In this document: piece by piece, positions 46,701-54,501 of the stretch
How the letters are laid out: each line of letters begins with the position of its first letter
How positions within the stretch are numbered: the first letter of the stretch is position 1
Made by a program: the position numbers and the translations under genes
NCBI GenBank assembly: GCA_026874595.1
Contig: CM049312.1
Span: 25,727,956-25,791,955 of the forward strand
Length of the DNA stretch: 64,000 nucleotides
Direction: 5' to 3'
From: Sipunculus nudus
Taxonomy: Eukaryota > Annelida > Sipuncula > Golfingiida > Sipunculidae
Notes under the pieces: generated by a model
Told to the model about the DNA's origin: nothing
Seen by the model: only the letters and a program-made list of their open reading frames with translations
Databases searched by the model: none

Positions 46701-46805
46701 AGACTTGCCCAGGCACGGAACCTCATCAAAATAGATGTCAATAAAACCAGAAAAGTATATGATTTTCTGTTGGCCCAGGGACACATAAAAAAGGATCAAA
46801 GCTGA
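29147..46805 (+). CDS. TADA2A: transcriptional adapter 2-alpha (ADA2a), 12 coding exons
   Basis: Exons: 29142-29314 (ATG at 29147), 30651-30742, 31368-31465, 31942-32001, 32426-32587, 33411-33474, 34302-34345, 35679-35789, 37153-37313, 45250-45313, 45898-45971, 46614-46805. All junctions are GT..AG and phases join without a break to 429 codons plus TGA; vertebrate TADA2A is about 443 residues. Residues 1-56 are the ZZ zinc finger (C9, C12, C23, C26, C34, C37, H47, H51). The SANT domain spans about 59-112 (W67, W87). A GDFGSEFDNYAELDLR motif follows, then a coiled, basic middle. The last exons encode the SWIRM domain (LRLAQARNLIKIDVNKTRKVYDF). In animals TADA2A is the adaptor of the ATAC histone acetyltransferase complex: SANT contacts the GCN5/PCAF catalytic subunit, and SWIRM is a DNA/nucleosome-binding fold. 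The N-terminus is shorter than in vertebrates; an upstream exon could add residues because the frame is open to the acceptor. Intron 9 (7.9 kb) is filled with retroelements. Confidence 0.95.
29947..30584. mobile_element. hAT-type MITE with perfect 8-bp target duplication
   Basis: It starts CAGGGTTGGGTTTTATC and ends with the inverse of CAGGGTTGGCAGTTTTATC. GACCCAAC occurs immediately on both sides (29939-29946 and 30585-30592), the 8-bp duplication typical of hAT transposases. Subterminal regions are packed with GGATAAAAC / GTTTTATCC motifs in both orientations, plausible transposase-binding repeats. The interior lacks a transposase. It sits in TADA2A intron 1, between the ZZ and SANT exons. 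Confidence 0.85.
30651..30742 (+). CDS. TADA2A: TADA2A coding exon 2 (SANT, first part)
   Basis: Encodes KNDFSVLEQGWTAAEEIRLL and onward to GQGN(W); acceptor TTTTACAG, donor GTATGT. Confidence 0.93.
31368..31465 (+). CDS. TADA2A: TADA2A coding exon 3 (SANT, second part)
   Basis: Encodes SEIAKQVRTKQVRECERHYI and onward; acceptor TATGTAG, donor GTGAAT. Confidence 0.92.
31742..31786. repeat. (AT)n microsatellite
   Basis: A pure AT-dinucleotide tract in TADA2A intron 3. Confidence 0.9.
31942..32001 (+). CDS. TADA2A: TADA2A coding exon 4
   Basis: Encodes GLKAGPDMAYAVHPNPVIYK; acceptor TTTATCAG, donor GTAAGT one base after the final AAG. This linker is poorly conserved in the family; the phases fit both neighbours. 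Confidence 0.85.
32426..32587 (+). CDS. TADA2A: TADA2A coding exon 5
   Basis: Encodes CEDPPRPPEGSQFHMDMSGY then ARGDFGSEFDNYAELDLRLL, matching the DDPPRP...MAGY...EFDNYAE region of vertebrate TADA2A. Donor GTAAAT. Confidence 0.93.
33411..33474 (+). CDS. TADA2A: TADA2A coding exon 6
   Basis: Encodes LKLAVVQAYNNCIKERYRRK; acceptor TTCTTTCAG, donor GTATGT. Confidence 0.92.
33490..33775. repeat. SINE-like interspersed repeat
   Basis: A moderately GC-rich block inside AT-rich intron 6. It contains GGGGCCTGGACAGTTGAGGG, TTTCTCCGGGTTCTCAGGTT and TCCCCCACGCTC, phrases typical of SINE core regions in marine invertebrates, and an AT-rich tail follows. No tRNA-like head was confirmed. Confidence 0.45.
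34302..34345 (+). CDS. TADA2A: TADA2A coding exon 7
   Basis: Encodes ILRDYGLISYRKNH; the counterpart of IIRDHGLINLRKF in vertebrates. Acceptor TTTTGCAG, donor GTGAGT. Confidence 0.92.
34600..34715 (+). repeat. interspersed repeat shared with 42990-43105
   Basis: CTGAAATTTTGCATGTTTAT and CCATCTTGGATAGCTTTG, then a 'ggtg(g)caccacct' segment, recur at 43045-43110 just before the LINE reverse transcriptase. This is probably a LINE or SINE fragment. An echo (GACCTGAAATTTAGCATG) occurs at 34765. Confidence 0.5.
35679..35789 (+). CDS. TADA2A: TADA2A coding exon 8
   Basis: Encodes FQNRYGQHLGDCVDKLRVFC then RLLSPEEYYKYIESLH. I chose the acceptor ACTTGTAG, which keeps the phase; a TTTCAG eight bases downstream would break it. 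Donor GTAAGT. Confidence 0.88.
36495..36720 (+). repeat. interspersed repeat with GTCCCC...GGGGGAC head
   Basis: The head GTCCCCTGCTTCCCGGAAGC folds on itself and is followed by a (GTCT)n tract. Then comes AATTTGGGTCAGTGATTGCT and TTGGTTGGGATTGGTTTTGG. The same body recurs inverted at 62800-63045. It lies in TADA2A intron 8. Confidence 0.65.
37153..37313 (+). CDS. TADA2A: TADA2A coding exon 9
   Basis: Encodes EKLLRLDIKKLQELRTQGIT and onward to DVLSSLQ; a helical, charged region linking SANT and SWIRM. Donor GTTTGT, at the start of a 7.9-kb intron. Confidence 0.92.
37828..38030 (+). repeat. DIRS left inverted terminal repeat
   Basis: Pairs with the inverse of 42285-42450 at roughly 85-90 percent by eye, from 'tgtgagct.tttctgtatta' through 'cctgtaatcactttttc'. 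It also holds a GTGTATATAGGTCACAC segment that could serve in transcription start. Confidence 0.85.
38190..38915 (+). pseudogene. DIRS gag-like open frame
   Basis: A 241-codon frame directly after the left ITR. The N-terminus holds CH..QTDICWG and CFYCQTW Cys/His pairs, and the C-terminal half is Ser/Pro-rich with an SRKRKSSP stretch. Position and composition fit a DIRS gag. The frame is lost at a G homopolymer and near the C-terminus relative to the downstream frame. Function is inferred from position. Confidence 0.55.
38953..40590 (+). pseudogene. DIRS reverse transcriptase and RNase H, frame-broken
   Basis: Spread over several frames. 38953-39567 carries WGFYTRLFLVPKPHGQWRPI then IDLKRLN (RT motifs 1-2). 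The next motif DLTDAYFHVPIHLS starts near 39585 in a shifted frame. ALPFGI is followed by an apparent short deletion, then YLRSQGILVLPYLDHWLV (the YLDD box reads YLDH). RNase H motifs follow: FTDASLLCWGAHMADF at about 40214, NVLELR, TNNTTDVVYINRQGGTRS at about 40390 and NFLADALSRRPGS at about 40535. The order RT, RNase H, then recombinase is that of DIRS elements. It cannot encode an active polymerase as it stands. Confidence 0.85.
41266..42064 (+). pseudogene. DIRS tyrosine recombinase, inactive
   Basis: 41266-41718 encodes LAHLLHLSRKMVLLLALVSA followed by GRRSEL, the first catalytic Arg box, and RPVRALRYYLK. A frameshift near 41690 moves the rest to another frame: VKAHDVQAISTSLAHLSG, where the H-x-x-R box reads H-D-V-Q, and WKSPSTFTRLYLKD, which keeps the nucleophile Tyr. 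The Arg-to-Gln change plus the frameshift make the recombinase inactive. Confidence 0.82.
42118..42245 (+). repeat. DIRS internal complementary region
   Basis: The left part (about 42126-42172; AGAAACAGCTCACAATTATG) is complementary to the outer end of the left ITR. The right part (about 42177-42240; CCATTCCCTCCCTGTGAA, then GTGAGCTTTTCTGTATTA) is complementary to the outer end of the right ITR. The two are joined at a C run. This is the junction used as template for completing circular DIRS DNA in the accepted model. Confidence 0.82.
42285..42483 (+). repeat. DIRS right inverted terminal repeat
   Basis: Inverse of the left ITR plus about 30 bp of extra outer sequence (CACAGGGAGGGAATGGGGGG), which explains the unequal ends. 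Confidence 0.82.
42985..43094 (+). repeat. interspersed repeat shared with 34600-34715
   Basis: CTGAAATTTGGCATGTATAT and CATCTTGGATAGCTTTCT repeat the block in intron 7. They directly precede the LINE fragment. Confidence 0.45.
43095..44445 (+). mobile_element. 5'-truncated L2/CR1-like LINE (reverse transcriptase 3' half)
   Basis: The conceptual product carries MLDLSAAFDTVSHQHLLQTL, GVPQGSVLGPILFTLYTSPL and YADDSMLYL (RT motifs), and ends in DTFKKKLKTYLFL, the usual C-terminus of the L2/CR1/Jockey group. The 3' tail TTGTAAAGCGTTTTAGAGCA is the conserved 3' end of such LINEs. There is an in-frame TGA after SYLTN (about 43283), and frameshifts occur near 43500 and 43900. The endonuclease and the 5' half are missing. 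It is sense-oriented in TADA2A intron 9. Confidence 0.88.
45250..45313 (+). CDS. TADA2A: TADA2A coding exon 10
   Basis: Encodes SEASYSQLLHRQQGAGQTTS; acceptor CTATTTCAG, donor GTGAGT. Low family conservation, but phases fit. Confidence 0.85.
45898..45971 (+). CDS. TADA2A: TADA2A coding exon 11
   Basis: Encodes RRTAAPLDVSGLPGYEKLTQ; matches the RRSAPPLNLTGLPGTEKL segment of vertebrate TADA2A. Donor GTGATA. Confidence 0.92.
46614..46805 (+). CDS. TADA2A: TADA2A coding exon 12 (SWIRM, stop)
   Basis: Encodes LCSVARLVPESYLEFKSLLI and then RLAQARNLIKIDVNKTRKVY; ends KKDQS and TGA. This is the most conserved part of the gene. Confidence 0.95.
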   Translation: MCSVARLVPESYLEFKSLLISECLKHGSLRLAQARNLIKIDVNKTRKVYDFLLAQGHIKKDQS

Positions 46806-48330
46806 CAAACATTACAACTGAATAACAATTATATGTTCAATTCTTCAAAATTTAAAAATTCTCCCAAAGCTTATTTCAAACATGTATCTCTCTATTATTT
46901 TTTTAAAGTTTTCAAACTCTAAAGACTTTTTTAATGAAATATGTGGTTTTCATTTATTGTGTAACAAGTAACTCAGTGCAGAGTTAACAAGTAAATATTG
47001 ACAAAGAGAAGTTTCACTAGCCTTTATTTTTACCATCTGAGGTCATGTTACCGGTACTTGGTTACTTGTTTTAATGAGTGATCTTCTGTAATAAGTTTAT
47101 TTTTACTGTCCCCTAGCAAAACCTAGGCTGTGTTATCCACCTGTCTTATACATGTGGTTTTGCTTCTTTGGGGTGATAAATACAATCCATACATGTCTGT
47201 TTATGATGACAGGACTGTCTACCACATGGTGCATGTACTTATTCTAGATTGGTTTATTCTTTACAAGTGTGGGGCAGGTTTTCACAACTGCGGGGTGGGG
47301 CAGTTGCGGGCAAAAGGTTTGGGGGGCAGATGCAGGCTCTAAATTCCGGCCTGTGCAGGGCTCTAGCATGAACTACAGTGTGCAGTTGAGAAAGATGTAC
47401 ATGTCATGGATCTGTTGGTCACCATCTTGATTAAATGATAGCAGAGCAGGACTCTTTATTTATTTTTGCTGTGTATAGGCATATATGGAAAAGGGTTCTA
47501 AACGAAATGTAGCAGATAATTTTATATTCCCAGGAGGGAAAATTGTAGTTTGCTATTAAATTAACTTCTCTTTCCAAAACAAAGAATTCGGCTGTGCAGT
47601 GAGCAGGATGATACAAAGCAAATTATGTGATAATAAAGATATTTAAACATTTTGTGTTTCTCTTGTTTTTTAGTGTTTCTCTTGTTTATGTGACATGTTA
47701 TCAAGATACATGACATGTTTATATTAAAATAAGTCTGTGTACAAAAGATGACATTGATTTTATTTGAGAAGTACAGATAAGTACAAATGGCTTGAGACTG
47801 AGACATACTCAAAGTCCTCAAGATTGTATAATTGAAAGCAAAGAGTCATTAAGACTGTATAGCTTAAAGCACACAGACTGACACAGCTAAACCACCAGTC
47901 ACCGCCCTGCTGTCAGTGTCACAGTATACATCTTCAGTCTGTATCAACACACACACAGCCACAATACACATTAATACCCGCAGGCAAGATCCAAACTCTA
48001 GCAGCACAAAGTTGTAATTCACAGATGACAAGATTTGGAGGATGGGGACCACAAGGATAAATCTCTGACTCCTTAGAAGTAACTTGGCATTTAAGGGGCC
48101 AATTTTGTTTTCTGAAGTCAATTAAGTATTAACTTAAGATAATCCCCTTTAACATATTATATAACAGCCAGAAAATTCTGATTCCACTGCACACAGGCTG
48201 TTCATGTTGTTTATATCCAACATGTTTATAACAAGTGGGGTATCCGCCAAAATAATAAAAAAAAATTAAAAAAAAGGACATTTAGTGGCCAATTTCAGTT
48301 GCCCAATCTAATAGCAAATACATATTTATG
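46806..48330. other. TADA2A 3' flank
   Basis: 3' UTR and intergenic sequence. No other gene was recognised; the short frames lack similarity. Confidence 0.5.
47632..47637 (+). terminator. candidate polyadenylation signal
   Basis: AATAAA, the first canonical hexamer I see downstream of the TADA2A stop, about 830 bp past it. Use is not demonstrated. Confidence 0.3.
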
Positions 48331-48349
48331 AACAGATCAGATGATGATC

Positions 48350-48920
48350 ATACAAAAAGTATATATTAATGTACATAATGATTTTTCAAATCACAAAAGA
48401 TCATATTAATGTGCAGACCAGTTTCCTAATCACAAAAAGTACATATTAATGTACAGACCAGTTGTCTGGTCATACAAAACATACATATTAATGTGCAGAC
48501 CAGTTATTAAGAATAACAAAAGTACATATAATGTACAGACCAGTTGTCTGATCATACACAAAGTACGTATTAATGTACAGACCAGTTGTCTGGTCATACA
48601 AAAAGTACATATCAATGTGCAGACAATTTACCTTAGAATCATAAATGTACATATAATGTACAAACCAGCTGACTGATCATACACAATGTACCTACATATA
48701 AATGTACAGACCAGTTATCTGATCATACACAAAGTACATATTAATGTGCAGACCAGTTCTCAATCACAAAAAGTACATATTAATGTACAGATTGTTTTGT
48801 CCTGAACGCACAAAAGGTACATTTTGATGTACAGATCAGTTTCCTAATCATCAAACAGGACATATCAATGTACAGCTCATTTTTGTTATCACACAAACAG
48901 TACATATTAATGAACAGAGA
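48350..48920. repeat. minisatellite with palindromic core, ~45-60 bp units
   Basis: About ten units of the form 'cacaaaagtacatattaatgtacagaccag...', many containing GACCAGTTGTCTGGTC, a perfect 6-bp stem with a 4-nt loop. The TACATATTAATGTA core is itself near-palindromic. Units vary in spacing. Between TADA2A and HIRA. Confidence 0.85.
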
Positions 48921-50460
48921 AGTAAACACAAAAGCTCATATCCAAATACTAGAAGATATGAACATTAAATACCAACTGTAACCACATGTATGGAAGCACA
49001 GGCATGAATCTGGTAAATTATTACGAAAATGTAGATTACAAACTCCATTACTCTTGATGAATCTTTATCTTAATAATATGTCAGTCATATGGCACATCAA
49101 AGAAAATAATAAGAAAACAAATCCTGGGTGAATTTCTTTTTAAAATATATATTCAGTTACCAGACACTGTTATATATCAGATTTCTTATCAACTTCATCG
49201 ATTAAATAAAGGGTAAACCACCCCTGGTTGGACTGAATTGTTATCATATTACTAATGACATTTTTTGTCAGATTAATTTAACAATTAATGATCAATAGGA
49301 ATTAATGATCAATTACCACATCCCATCTAATCAGATTAATATATTACTTTAAATTTTAAAATATCAACAAATAAACCTTACTCCAATTAAATTAGAGATT
49401 AAGTTCAGCTTCATTATGAAGCATGGATAATGAGTTGTTCAGCTTTGTTGAATTAGTATATGGATACCACTGTTGAATCCATCTGTTTACTTTTGCTGTA
49501 TTCAGAATACCTTGCATGTGATTTGGGGATAACCTTTTGTCATGGAAATGTTGTGTCATGATATTTATATGTTAATTACAGTGAGCAAACTAACTTAAAA
49601 AAAGAAAAGTGAAGTATCTATGTCTCAATACTAAGATCACTAAGATTTACAGGAATTCTTTACAATTTCTTTATACTGTTATCCAAGTCAAAATGAGTTT
49701 GGTGGGTTTTCTTCATATACAACAATCAGCACCATCTCAAGCATCACAAGCTTAGATGTACATATATTTACATTTTGAATAACACAAGACTTGGGCAACA
49801 AAATGTACAATATTATTATGCAGAATATGACACAAATATTCTGTGAATGTGGAACACAACTAACTGTGGAGACAGGCTGCCAATAATAATGATATCCATC
49901 ATGAGTACTTACGAATACAGCCACATTAATATTTAACACCGTCCAACGTTTATAAATGCACTGCCCCTGTACCCTTGGAAGAATTGTCAATCAGACAACA
50001 TGAACTGATTAACCTATGGTTATTAGGTATAACCTTAGACCTAACCTTTAACCTGACCCACTTCATGGTTGTGTTTCATCCTGTGTTTACCACAACTATG
50101 AAAGACAGGAACAATCAAACCTATATACTTTTTATAATAAATATGATATAATAATATTGCTTTACCCTGAAGAGTCAAGTCCCTGGATACAATGTAATAT
50201 TTCTCCTTCCACATGTGAACTGTCCTTGTTATGATTCTCTAATTACTGCTACAGTAGCACAAAATTCAAAAGCCGCCACTAACTGAGTGTATAAGTTACA
50301 TGTTGGGGGTTGTGGCTGTTTTGCACTTGCCTTTACACATTAGGATTTCCCTGAGATTGACCCTGATGTGTACAATGAAGTTACTGACACGGATCATCAA
50401 AAGTTACAGTGATACCTACTTTATGTAGCTTAAACATGTCTCTCTAACTGAAGTAACACC
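48921..50460. other. intergenic, no gene recognised
   Basis: AT-rich sequence with short open frames only. Confidence 0.5.
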
Positions 50461-50519
50461 CTGACATATATATATAAATTAAGAGTCCTGTGTATTATCT
50501 AGAAGAGATGTCTACAAAT

Positions 50520-50520
<1 letters not shown>

Positions 50521-50591
<71 letters not shown>

Positions 50592-50635
50592 CATACATAC
50601 ATACATACATACATACATACATACATACATACATA
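50521..50635. repeat. (AT)n(ACAT)n compound microsatellite
   Basis: AT dinucleotides change into an ACAT tetranucleotide run ending exactly at a pogo-like terminus. Frames through it ([14 protein letters not shown]) are artefacts. Confidence 0.93.
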
Positions 50636-50770
50636 CAGTGAAACCTGTGTAAAAGACCACCGTTGAGACTGACCAAAAGTGGTCTTGATAACCAGTGTGA
50701 ATATATATGGTATACAAGAGTGTTCTTTATAGGCAGGTGGTCTTACTAAACAGGTGGTCATTCAGCTAGA
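50636..50770 (+). mobile_element. pogo/Tigger-like terminal fragment
   Basis: CAGTGAAACCTGTGTAAAAG followed by GACCACC and repeated 'gtggtctt' motifs, in the style of the termini at 234 and 17426. The opposite end was not found. Confidence 0.5.
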
Positions 50771-51965
50771 GCTTAATCTACCCTTGCTGTCTGATACACA
50801 CAAAAAATATGCATCAAGGTTCATCAACTCTGTGGTCTATAAAGGCGACCTTTAATACCAATGAATGGCTCCAGCATATGGCCAGGATAAAAGAGTTGCC
50901 CTCTCTCACAATGGTGTAGAATCAATTTGATCATTTGACCTGTCAATGAGCACTTTTTATATATCGCTTATGTAAGACATGATATGACACTTTAAGGTGC
51001 TCATGAATTTGAGAGAAGAGAACAGACATGTACACACTACCGTACTCTCTGTTTATAGTTGCAACAGACAAAGTGCATGAGTGCTAAGGGTAACAGCCAC
51101 TTCTATTTAACATACAGTTTTTGGTTTGTGTCATAGCATATCCAATACTGAAGACCAGCATTGTGTCAATTATCTTACCACAAGGTTAAGTTTTCATTAT
51201 TCATCACCAGAACTGTATGACATTGTTTTATAAATGCTCTGCAAGTATTAAAAGTACTTTCACTGAAATGAAAATCCATGTTTTTTTTTTGGCATATGCC
51301 ATTATTATTTTGCAGTGCTGCAAATACAGTGCATTGATACAGTTGACACAAGGAATGGATGCTGTAGTTTCACATTTCTGAAAAAAATGTAATGCTCATA
51401 TACAATGTGAATCTTTGGAGTCCTGTTGCCATATTGTGTCACTTTATGTGCAAACCATGTCCTGGAATTAAGTTCATCTTTGTAGAGATAATAACATCAA
51501 ATAATTCATGATTCATATACTGACTTGGGCCTTTCGTTAAACCAGTTTGACTCATGAAACTGAATCAAACTTGACAACATATCTGTGACTAGCAGTAGCC
51601 CTTCATGCGACTGCATGTACCAGAAAGGAGAGTGCAGTTTTAATTTCCTTAAGGTGAACCTTTGTTAACAACTTTTATGATTGTGTGAATGTTTGTGTAT
51701 TTTCCTTATCTTTCTCCTAAGTGTTCATCACAATTGTATGTTGTATGTAAGTTTCGCTTTTCAACTTCTAGAAATGTATCTCCAGCTTTTTCAACCTGGG
51801 ATTTGTTGAAGTATTTTTTTCTTTTTTTCCCCCCCCTTGGTTTTGCTGCCATTTTGGTGAATGTTTGCGGTCTCTTTGTGTCGTTGATTCTCCTGTGAAA
51901 CTACAGTGGTTTGTTGCCATGCTGTATACAGTCCTCCTTCTGTGTAATCCTTCATGAGGAACATG
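50771..51965. other. intergenic, no gene recognised
   Basis: AT-rich, likely includes distal 3' flank of HIRA. No repeat ends or genes were recognised. Confidence 0.5.
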
Positions 51966-51969
51966 TCAG

Positions 51970-51975
51970 TTTATT
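51970..51975 (-). terminator. candidate HIRA polyadenylation signal
   Basis: AATAAA on the minus strand, about 78 bases after the HIRA stop codon, which would give a short 3' UTR. Confidence 0.45.
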
Positions 51976-52052
51976 AGCAGTTTTTGGTGCATACAACTTA
52001 ACATTCTGGTTTTGTATTGTTCTGTTGTCATGACAACTGCTCCAACCAATCA

Positions 52053-52163
52053 TCATCTTGCTAGTTCTAGCTGTTCCTGGTACTCTGTGAAAAGCCGCTG
52101 GAATTTGAGATTGGTTCCGATGACCTGCAAAACGTCTTTTAGTAAAGCCCTCTTGCAAAAACC
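52053..52163 (-). CDS. HIRA: HIRA last coding exon
   Basis: Encodes GFCKRALLKDVLQVIGTNLK and FQRLFTEYQEQLELAR, then TGA. Acceptor TTCTTTGCAG. A pogo-like element begins 26 bp upstream of this exon. Confidence 0.94.
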   Translation of the reverse strand, partial: GFCKRALLKDVLQVIGTNLKFQRLFTEYQEQLELAR

Positions 52164-54445
52164 CTGCAAAGAATAAAGCAGATTAAATACAGTGAAACCT
52201 CGTTGTGTCGAACTTGGTTAAGTTGAACTCCCGCATGTGTCGAAGTCTAATGTGGAGTCCCTGCAAATAGCAGTAAAAACCTTACTAATTTAACTCCTTT
52301 TGTGTCGAACTCGGATGTGTCGAAAAACCTTGTGTCAAAGTGTTTTGTTGGTCCCGAGCTAATATTTCTATCGCTTTACTCGAAGCCATTTCGCTTAAAT
52401 GATGGACAACAGTTGTGCACGGTCCATTAATCGTAACTACGGCCGTGTTGACCAGTTATACGTAATTAATACTGGCAAGGCTCTTATCAAACGGGATGGT
52501 TTACATATCTCGTCTGTTGTGTACCTGTTTGGCCAAATATTTACTCATGATTGTGCATTTTTTTTTTTCGCCGACAAAGCCATTCATTGAAATGAGAAGT
52601 TATAATTAAACCAAAAATAATGGAATCCTTACATTTGATTTGTCTCAGATACACATATAAAGATCTCTATATAAAGGAAAAAAGATGAGATCTTTCAGAA
52701 TTACTCTGTTTGGGACCATGGAGTTCATTTACTGCTTCACTTTTACATTGTTCGTAAACTGTTTGCTATGCTGCTCAAGTTGGATGTGAAGACCATTGAG
52801 CATGAGTACAAAGTGCTGCTCCAGGTAGAACATGGTGGCAAGACCAAAACAGATTGCATTTGATGATTTGTTCTTTAAAGGGGCCCAATCACCTATACAG
52901 CATGTTGAGTTAACACGAAAAATAGCTTCTTCTCCTTAAAATAAATCTGTACCTGCCAAAATATTGCCTTGTAACCATTCGCTTACTCCAGTTAACGAGT
53001 GTTAAAAACAGTGGACCGAGCGTGATCACAGGTGTAAACATAAACACAGAGTGCTGGCCGTGTACTGCGCGGAGCCACAACACGTGCAAAACAGGAGATG
53101 CCTTGACTGACTTGGCCGAAAAAATGTAATACATGTTTCCGCTGGCTGAAACACTGCGTATTGCCCCTCTAAATTGGACCTCCGTTCATGCGGCCTTGTT
53201 ATGGTTAACAGACTGTGTTAACCAACACGCAGGGCTATAACAAGGTGTTAAACCGTCGTATGCGAGGAAGTGAGACTGTGTGCTGGAACAGTTTTGCTGG
53301 GAAACTTTTGTATAAAGCAAAACTTTACTGATAGTGTGAAAGAATAGGAATAATATTGCTCCTGATTATGTCCCTTTAATACATGTATGTGCTACCATTT
53401 CACTTTCTTGATTTACCTGATCCTATTTTCTTGTCTTCTTTTTTTTTATTAAAAGATCAATTTTTTATAAAATCTGTGTTTTTCTTTCACGCACACATTT
53501 TTTAGAACTATATTATATAGTCCCTATACATGTGCAGTATTCATTGATAATAATTAAGGCTAAAAATGGTTGAATATAATGAATATCGGTTGTCTCGAAC
53601 TCTGGATGTGTCAGAGTAAATTCACCGGTCCCTTCGACTTCGACACAACAAGGTTTTATTGTATATATCTAAAGAGTGATGGTTCTCATGGTGTCAGAAT
53701 TCTGTGAAGGGTCACAAAACTAATACCACAAAGTATATTTATTTTATTTCAAAGTGCCATGCTAAACATATTAAGACAACATACACATAATATAGACATG
53801 ACATTTATGGGGGAGTTCTAAATGACAAAGATGTATACCATCATTATAGTAAATATCAAACAAGCAGATTAAGGTAAGAACAGATATTAAATATAAGGGA
53901 CTAGAGGCACAAATAGTCCCCTGCCATGTTTAACTAGGAAAGTGTGGCATCAGTGATGGGGTAGGATGGAAGGAAGGACAGACTAACGCGGACCATTTCT
54001 CTCCTTAGAGCGGGGGACTAATAAAGAGACACTGTTTATAAACCATTCCACTATACCGGTACAACTGTTTATTCTTTTCTCATTAACTCATGCCTGCAGT
54101 ATCTTATAAATCTTTAATAATGAGAACCCAAGGGTACATCACACCAGTGGAAACTCTTGTTCATTATTGACAGATAATGTTAAAGATCTGACAATAGCCA
54201 AACTATTAATTTTGATAAATGGAAAACACAAGGGATCTTTTGACAAATTACTTTGGATACAACAGAGAAGGATAATACACAAAAGATGCCAAATAGGTTA
54301 CAAGGGCATAGAGGCACAAATAGTCCCCCAACCATATGTTTAACTGGGAAAGTATGCAGGGGAGGGGGGATAGGGGTATATATCCCTCCTCCTTTTTACC
54401 AAGTGGGGGTTTGTCAGTGTAATCATCCCCTCTACTATACAGAGA

Positions 54446-54501
<56 letters not shown>

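Noticed and set aside
50499-50761. Frames encoding repeated Tyr-Ile and Tyr-Val-Cys-Met
   Set aside because: They are translations of the (AT)n(ACAT)n microsatellite.
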